Below are positions 59,113 through 64,000 of a stretch of DNA of 64,000 nt, piece by piece. The notes under the pieces are model-generated. The model searched no databases. It saw only the letters and a program-made list of their open reading frames with translations, and had not been told where the DNA came from. Made by a program: the position numbers and the translations under genes. The first letter of the stretch is position 1, and each line of letters starts with the position of its first letter. Source of the DNA: Nymphaea colorata (lineage: Eukaryota > Streptophyta > Magnoliopsida > Nymphaeales > Nymphaeaceae); NCBI RefSeq assembly GCF_008831285.2, contig NC_045146.1, positions 1,950,001 to 2,014,000 on the forward strand, given 5' to 3'.

Positions 59113-62100
59113 CTCAAAATCATGGACCATTACAACTGCAATTCTTCCATATTGTCATCCAGTTTCCTCTCTCAACTCAAGAAGCTGAATTACACCAACT
59201 ATTTGACTTGGAAACGTCAAATAGTCCCTTTCATCAAGATTCACCGTTTCTATGAGCATCTCAATGGCACTACACCTGTGCCACCAGAATGGATCATGCG
59301 AGAGGTGAAGAATGCTGCAGGGCAAATTCAAGAAACTATTGCTGAAATTAATCTTGAATATGAAACGTGGATGACACATGATCAATCCCTTGTAACATAT
59401 ATCACCTCCATGTTATCAGAAGAAGTTCTTGCGGGTGTTAACGATGATATTTTAGCACTGGAGTTGTGGAATGTACTTGTTATCACGTTTTCTCAAGTAT
59501 CGGAAGTGAGATCTCTACAACTGAAGAGGCAATTTCAAGATATCAAGCGAGAAACACGTTCAGTTTTGAAATACATACATGAAATCAAAAATGTCAGTAA
59601 CCAGCTTGCAATCATCGGGCACCCAGTCAATGACAATGACAAGGTACAATAGGCTTTGAGTGGTTGGGGTCAGATTTTAATGTTTTCTGCACTATTTAAA
59701 GGTATTACCTGTTCTTTTTTCTTTTCTTTTTTCTTTTGAAGACCTGAGAGCAAAATTTATTCAACATGAAGCAACGACAAGAATTATTTCCTTCTGGCAA
59801 TCACAATGTGTTAGTCACAGGGACCCATGCTTTGCAAGGGAACCGTCCTAAGGTTTGAAACTCACAGGGAGGCATGGGGAGAGGTATTCTTCCAACGCCA
59901 AATACAAATGCTCAGGCAAATGTACCAAAAGGATACCTACTTGTTTTTATTGCAATAAGAGAGGTCCTATGAAGTCAGAATGTTGACATAACCCTCAAAA
60001 CAAAAGAAAACAAGTCAGGCGTGACAATAAGGCAGTAGGGTCAACTGTATCGAACACGATTGCATCATCGAACATTCCTTCTAATGTGCAACAAATTTTA
60101 ATGACAACCTTGCCTAAAGTCAATCTTAAGCAAAATGAAGGACAATGGTATGCGGATTTTGGTGCTGCAGCCCATGTGATCGGTGACACTGGTAAGCTTT
60201 CTAGTGCTCTCCCTTATTTAGCTAAACGCTTAGTTGTCACAGGAGATGGTTTCCATAAAAAAATATCATATATTGGAAATGCACACATATCTATAGCTTA
60301 TTCCTCCATACCTTTAAAGAATGTTCTTGTTGTTTCAAACGACAAGAAAAATATCATTTATGTGTCAAAGCTTATTGATGATACTCATTCCTCTGTTGAG
60401 TTTACTCCTTCTTCTGTTTATGTCAAAGATGCTCGAACCAAGAAGACATTCGTTGAGGGTGTTTGCAAAGGAGACATGTACGTCATTGAAGAAGCTCTAA
60501 AGGTGTCCAAGTCTTGTGTTTCAGATTCATCTTTTTTCAGTCATAGTGAAGTCAATATAGCAGAGTATGATAAGCCATACATTTGGCATGGTCGTTCAGC
60601 ACATTGTAGTCGGTCTTTCATTCAAAGTCTTGTTGCAGACGTACTATTACAAAAGTATAGTCTAAGTCTAGTAAATGAGTCTAGTATGTGCTCAAGCTGT
60701 CATATTTGTAAGAGTCATGCTCGCCTTTTTCAGTCAATAAATAAGCGAGCTTCGAAGTTATTTGATACCATATATTATGAAGTTTGGGGGTCTATTCTTA
60801 TTTCTTCTTCTTTCGAGAGTAGATATTTATGTTGTTTTTATTGATTTTTATTCTCGTTACACTTGAATTCACTTCATGAAAAGCAAATCAGAGGTTTTCT
60901 ACTTGTTCACTCAATTCCATGCCTTAGTTCAAAACAAATACTCTAGTCATATCATGCATTTCCAATGTGATGGTGGTGGTGAGTTCATTTTACTGAGTAC
61001 TTACTAAATCATGGGATCACTAGACAAATTTCATGTCCACACACACCACAACAAAATGACATTGCTGAAAGAAAGCATAAACACATAGTTAAAAGTGCAC
61101 TAAGACAGATTTCCTGTCCACACACACCACAACAGAATGACATTGCTGAAAGAAAGCATAAACACATAGTTGAAAGTGCACTAAGTATGATGCATGACAC
61201 ATATCTGCCCATGAATTTGTGGACGAAAGCTTTTTATACTGATGTTCATGTCATTAATCGACTGCCGTTGTCTCTACTTGAAGCAAAATCTCATTTCTTT
61301 AGTTTACACCAAGAACAACCAAATTATAATGAACTATGTGTTTTTGGGTGTGTTTGTTATGTACATGTTAATGTTTCCTTGAGAAATAAGTTTCAAGATC
61401 GAGCTGTTATGTACAGATTTGTGGATTATGCTAAAAATTATAAGTACTATAGAGTTACAATCCAAAGATTGGACGCGTGTATATTTTACGACATGTTGTT
61501 TTTGATGAGCTTAGGTTGAAGGATTTAAAAGAGCCACAAGCAATACTTAATGTAAGAGATGATGTATATGATTTATAGCTGAATGCTGAAATATTAAGCC
61601 AAGGGGGTGATACATTCTATATTCTATGCACAAAGTGACAAAATTATTGATGAGTTTAAGACAGCCACAGATACTCAGTTGGACAGCACACTTTCATCTA
61701 CTCAGACCAACAACACGTCTTCACCTACTCGGTTTTTAGTAGTGTATACTCGACGATCAGTTCCAGCAACTACTCCAGAAACTGTCACTGCTTGTCCACG
61801 TAGATCAGAACGTGTGCAACACCTTATTGATAGATGGGTAAGTTATGATAATTTCTCTTTGGATTTTCAGCTTTTCATAACAAAATTGAGCAAAAAGGTG
61901 GAGCCAAAATGCTATGAGCACGCGTGCAAAAGCAAATATTGGATCGAAGCCATGAACGAAGAAATAACTACATTAAATGAATGTCAAACTTGGAAAATTG
62001 TTCCTCGTCCAGATGGTAAGAATGTAGTATGCTTAAAATGGGTTTACAAACTCAAGTACAAACCCGATGGCAACATTGATAGATATAAAGCTCGTCTTGT

Positions 62101-63358
62101 GGCTAGAGGCTTCACTCAGAAGTATGGGGAAAATTACGATGAGACTTTCAGTCCAGTCACCCAAGATGAGAACGATTCATGTTATCATCTCTCTTACAGT
62201 CTCACATAGATGGACTTTATATCAGTTGAATGTTAAAAATGTTTTCCTTCATGGCTTTCTAAAGGAAGAGGTATACATGGAACAACCACTAGATTATGCT
62301 ACCAATCATCCAACTCAGTGAGTGAATTTACAAAAATCGTTGTATGGGCTTAAGCAAGCATCTCGCTCATGGTTTGATAGATTTTCTCTTTATACACAAC
62401 AGGCTGGTTTTCTTCGAAGTTCACTTGATCATTCCTTATTCTTATATCATGCGGGTGAAGTTACCACTTGGCTACTCATATATGTAGATAACATAGTTCT
62501 TACTGGAAATTCTTCGTGTCATATATCTCATGTGAAGGAGGTATTGAAACAAGAATTCAAGATGAAGGATCTCGGCGAACTATGGTATTTCTTGGGTGTT
62601 AAGTTTGACAAAAAATGTGACACATTAACTCTTATGCAGCATAGATATACTTTTGATATTTTGGATAGAGCGGATACGACAAATTGTAAGCCCATAAATA
62701 CTTATAGTGTTCTCAACACAAAATTGAATGTCTCTGATGGGAGTGATGCATACTCAAGTCCTAGTTTCTATCGAAGTATAGTTAGCATACTGTAATAACT
62801 TACCTTTACACGTCCAGACATAGTGTATGCAGTGAATCAAGTATCTCAGTTCATGCATGCACCCACAGAAGGGCATATGGATGTTACTGAACGCATTTGC
62901 GTTATAAGGCGACTCTTGGGGATGGACTCGTTTACACAAGACAGTCAACTATTTTGAATGAACATAACATTTCCACCTACATTGATGCAGACTGGGCAGG
63001 TGATCCAAACGATAGACGATCAGTTTCAGGTTATTGTCTATTCCTTGATTCCAATCTTATTTGTTGGAGTAGCAGAAAACAGCGTGCAGTTGCCAAATCC
63101 AGCACTGAGGCAGAATATACGGCAATGGCTGTAGGCACAGCTGAGGCCTCATGGTTACGTCATCAGCTGGGAGAACTCTCCCTTCCCATTGCTCAGTCAT
63201 CTTTATTCTGTGACAACCCAAGTGCAATCAAAATTGCTTTCAATCCTATTCTACATAACCGCACTAAGCATATAGAGATTGATCAACACTTCTCGTCAAA
63301 AGGTCGAGGAAGCCGAGATTGTTCCTATTTATATAGCCACGTCTCAACAAGTAGTTGA
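59113..63358 (+). pseudogene. gag-pol of copia element 4, multiply disabled
   Basis: Gag (from about 59122) stops at TAG 59650-59652. The zinc knuckle near 59945-59986 has Pro in place of its His and is followed by TGA. The protease motif reads ADFGAAAH, with Phe where DSGA has Ser. Pre-integrase (WHGRSAH) and integrase pieces are separated by stops near 60841 and 61005, and integrase contains an 81-bp tandem duplication. RT begins near 61900 (LKWVYKLKYKPDG), shifts frame near 62170, stops near 62320, and continues with YVDN instead of YVDD (N codon 62490-62492). RNase H (YIDADWAGD, then KSSTEAEYTAMA) ends at 63358 after another frame change. No functional polyprotein is possible. Confidence 0.88.
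61022..61183 (+). repeat. 81-bp in-frame tandem duplication in element 4 integrase
   Basis: Copies at 61022-61102 and 61103-61183 differ at a few positions (for example AGACAAATTTCATG against AGACAGATTTCCTG). The period is 27 codons and covers the conserved HTPQQN and ERKHKHI block. Confidence 0.93.
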
Positions 63359-63448
63359 TCCTTTTACTAAGGGGCTCATAGGGCACCATTTCTAGGAATT
63401 AAAGAATAAGTTGTGCATGATCAAACCTCATATACAACTTGAGGGAGG

Positions 63449-63667
63449 CGGTGGCATACTTGTAAATACTTGTTGTTTTCTGTATTTACTTGTAACATAA
63501 ATTAGGTTATATCAATGACAATGAGGAAGGGCCACGGTTGCTGCCCTCTTTTCTTTTCTTTTCTCTCTCTCTCTATTGCACGTGCAGTCACCTCCTCTTC
63601 TTCTTCTCCTCTCGCATCTACAAAAGATTCTATCCAGTGGTTTGGTGTTATATCTCAAAATCTTACA
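63449..63667 (+). repeat. 3' LTR of copia element 4
   Basis: About 219 bp ending CTTACA, preceded by the purine tract GAGGGAGG. It has additional CTTTT and CT units relative to the 5' LTR. Confidence 0.85.
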
Positions 63668-63672
63668 ATGAA

Positions 63673-64000
63673 CTCAACCAAGGTTAATAAACCATGTAAC
63701 TCAAAGTATGTGCAGCAGGCTGATGGTTAAAATTTAGTTCATAAAAAATGTCATTTTTTTATATGGTATCTCTGCTCAAAGGATTCTATAAACCTTACAG
63801 TTACACATACCCCACAAACCTACACTTCAAAAGCTTGTTTAAAGCTTATGTCTCAGAGGATCATCAATATGCACATAACAAACACCCAATTCATGATAGA
63901 ATGAACTCCGATAGGCAAACATTACGAAGAATTGTTCTCTAAAATGGCGACAGATGGTCAGTTTATCTCATGTACAAGAAAATGGAAAGCCTCTGCCACA
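63673..64000. other. Intergenic region, no gene seen
   Basis: The last stretch shows no coding motif, tRNA or transposon end. Confidence 0.45.

Larger units (their letters stand above)
58723..63667 (+). mobile_element. Ty1/copia element 4, older and heavily broken
   Basis: LTRs of about 209-219 bp start near TGGTGGCATACTTG and end CTTACA. The left primer site (TGGTATCAGAGC at 58935) and a GAGGGAGG purine tract before the right LTR are present. The LTRs differ at six bases plus two or more indels in CT/T runs. Flanks ATGGG (58718-58722) and ATGAA (63668-63672) may be a duplication worn by two G/A changes; the left edge is uncertain by about 3 bp. Confidence 0.85.

Overview
This window is nuclear DNA from a seed plant, most likely a flowering plant. 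The support is a chloroplast-targeted photorespiratory phosphatase gene with eleven exons and GT-AG introns, a plant-type zf-C3HC3H chromatin protein, Ty1/copia retrotransposons primed by initiator Met-tRNA, hAT transposons with small non-autonomous relatives, and long (TA)n and (CT)n microsatellites. I cannot name the species.

Only three host genes can be supported. A small one-exon gene for a 78-residue conserved plant protein lies on the minus strand at 2518-2754, with a TATA box just upstream. A two-exon gene at 11247-13483 encodes a 457-residue INO80D/KANL2-like protein with an unusual repetitive middle. PGLP1 (2-phosphoglycolate phosphatase, 365 residues) runs from 27801 to 54550; all splice phases fit and the HAD catalytic motifs are present.

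The rest is mostly mobile DNA. From 1 to 26 kb there are small hAT-type elements with 8-bp target duplications (4599-5028, 5934-6263, 19620-19813), a decayed autonomous hAT element of about 4 kb (20746-24794), and a tRNA-derived SINE-like family (25.4-26.6 kb, with a possible copy at 8.8 kb). PGLP1 intron 4 holds another small hAT element. Intron 9 of PGLP1 is 18.6 kb because it contains three copia elements. Element 1 (36129-47013, plus strand) carries element 2 (39376-44913, minus strand) inside its pol region. Element 3 (47551-52742, minus strand) sits 537 bp further on. All three have clean 5-bp target duplications and very similar LTRs, so they are young. Downstream of PGLP1 are an older hAT-like insertion, a CATGCAT-rich tract, and an older, heavily broken copia element 4 (58723-63667).

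The points most worth a second look are: the intron of PGLP1 that is 86% transposon; the LTR divergences, which run against the nesting order; the two strong hairpins in the element 1 leader; the repeat expansion in the KANL2-like protein; the hAT element and small relatives that share termini; and a diverged copy of the PGLP1 intron 2/exon 3 junction 2 kb upstream of that junction. I found no operon-like cluster, CRISPR array or convincing new defence or biosynthetic system.
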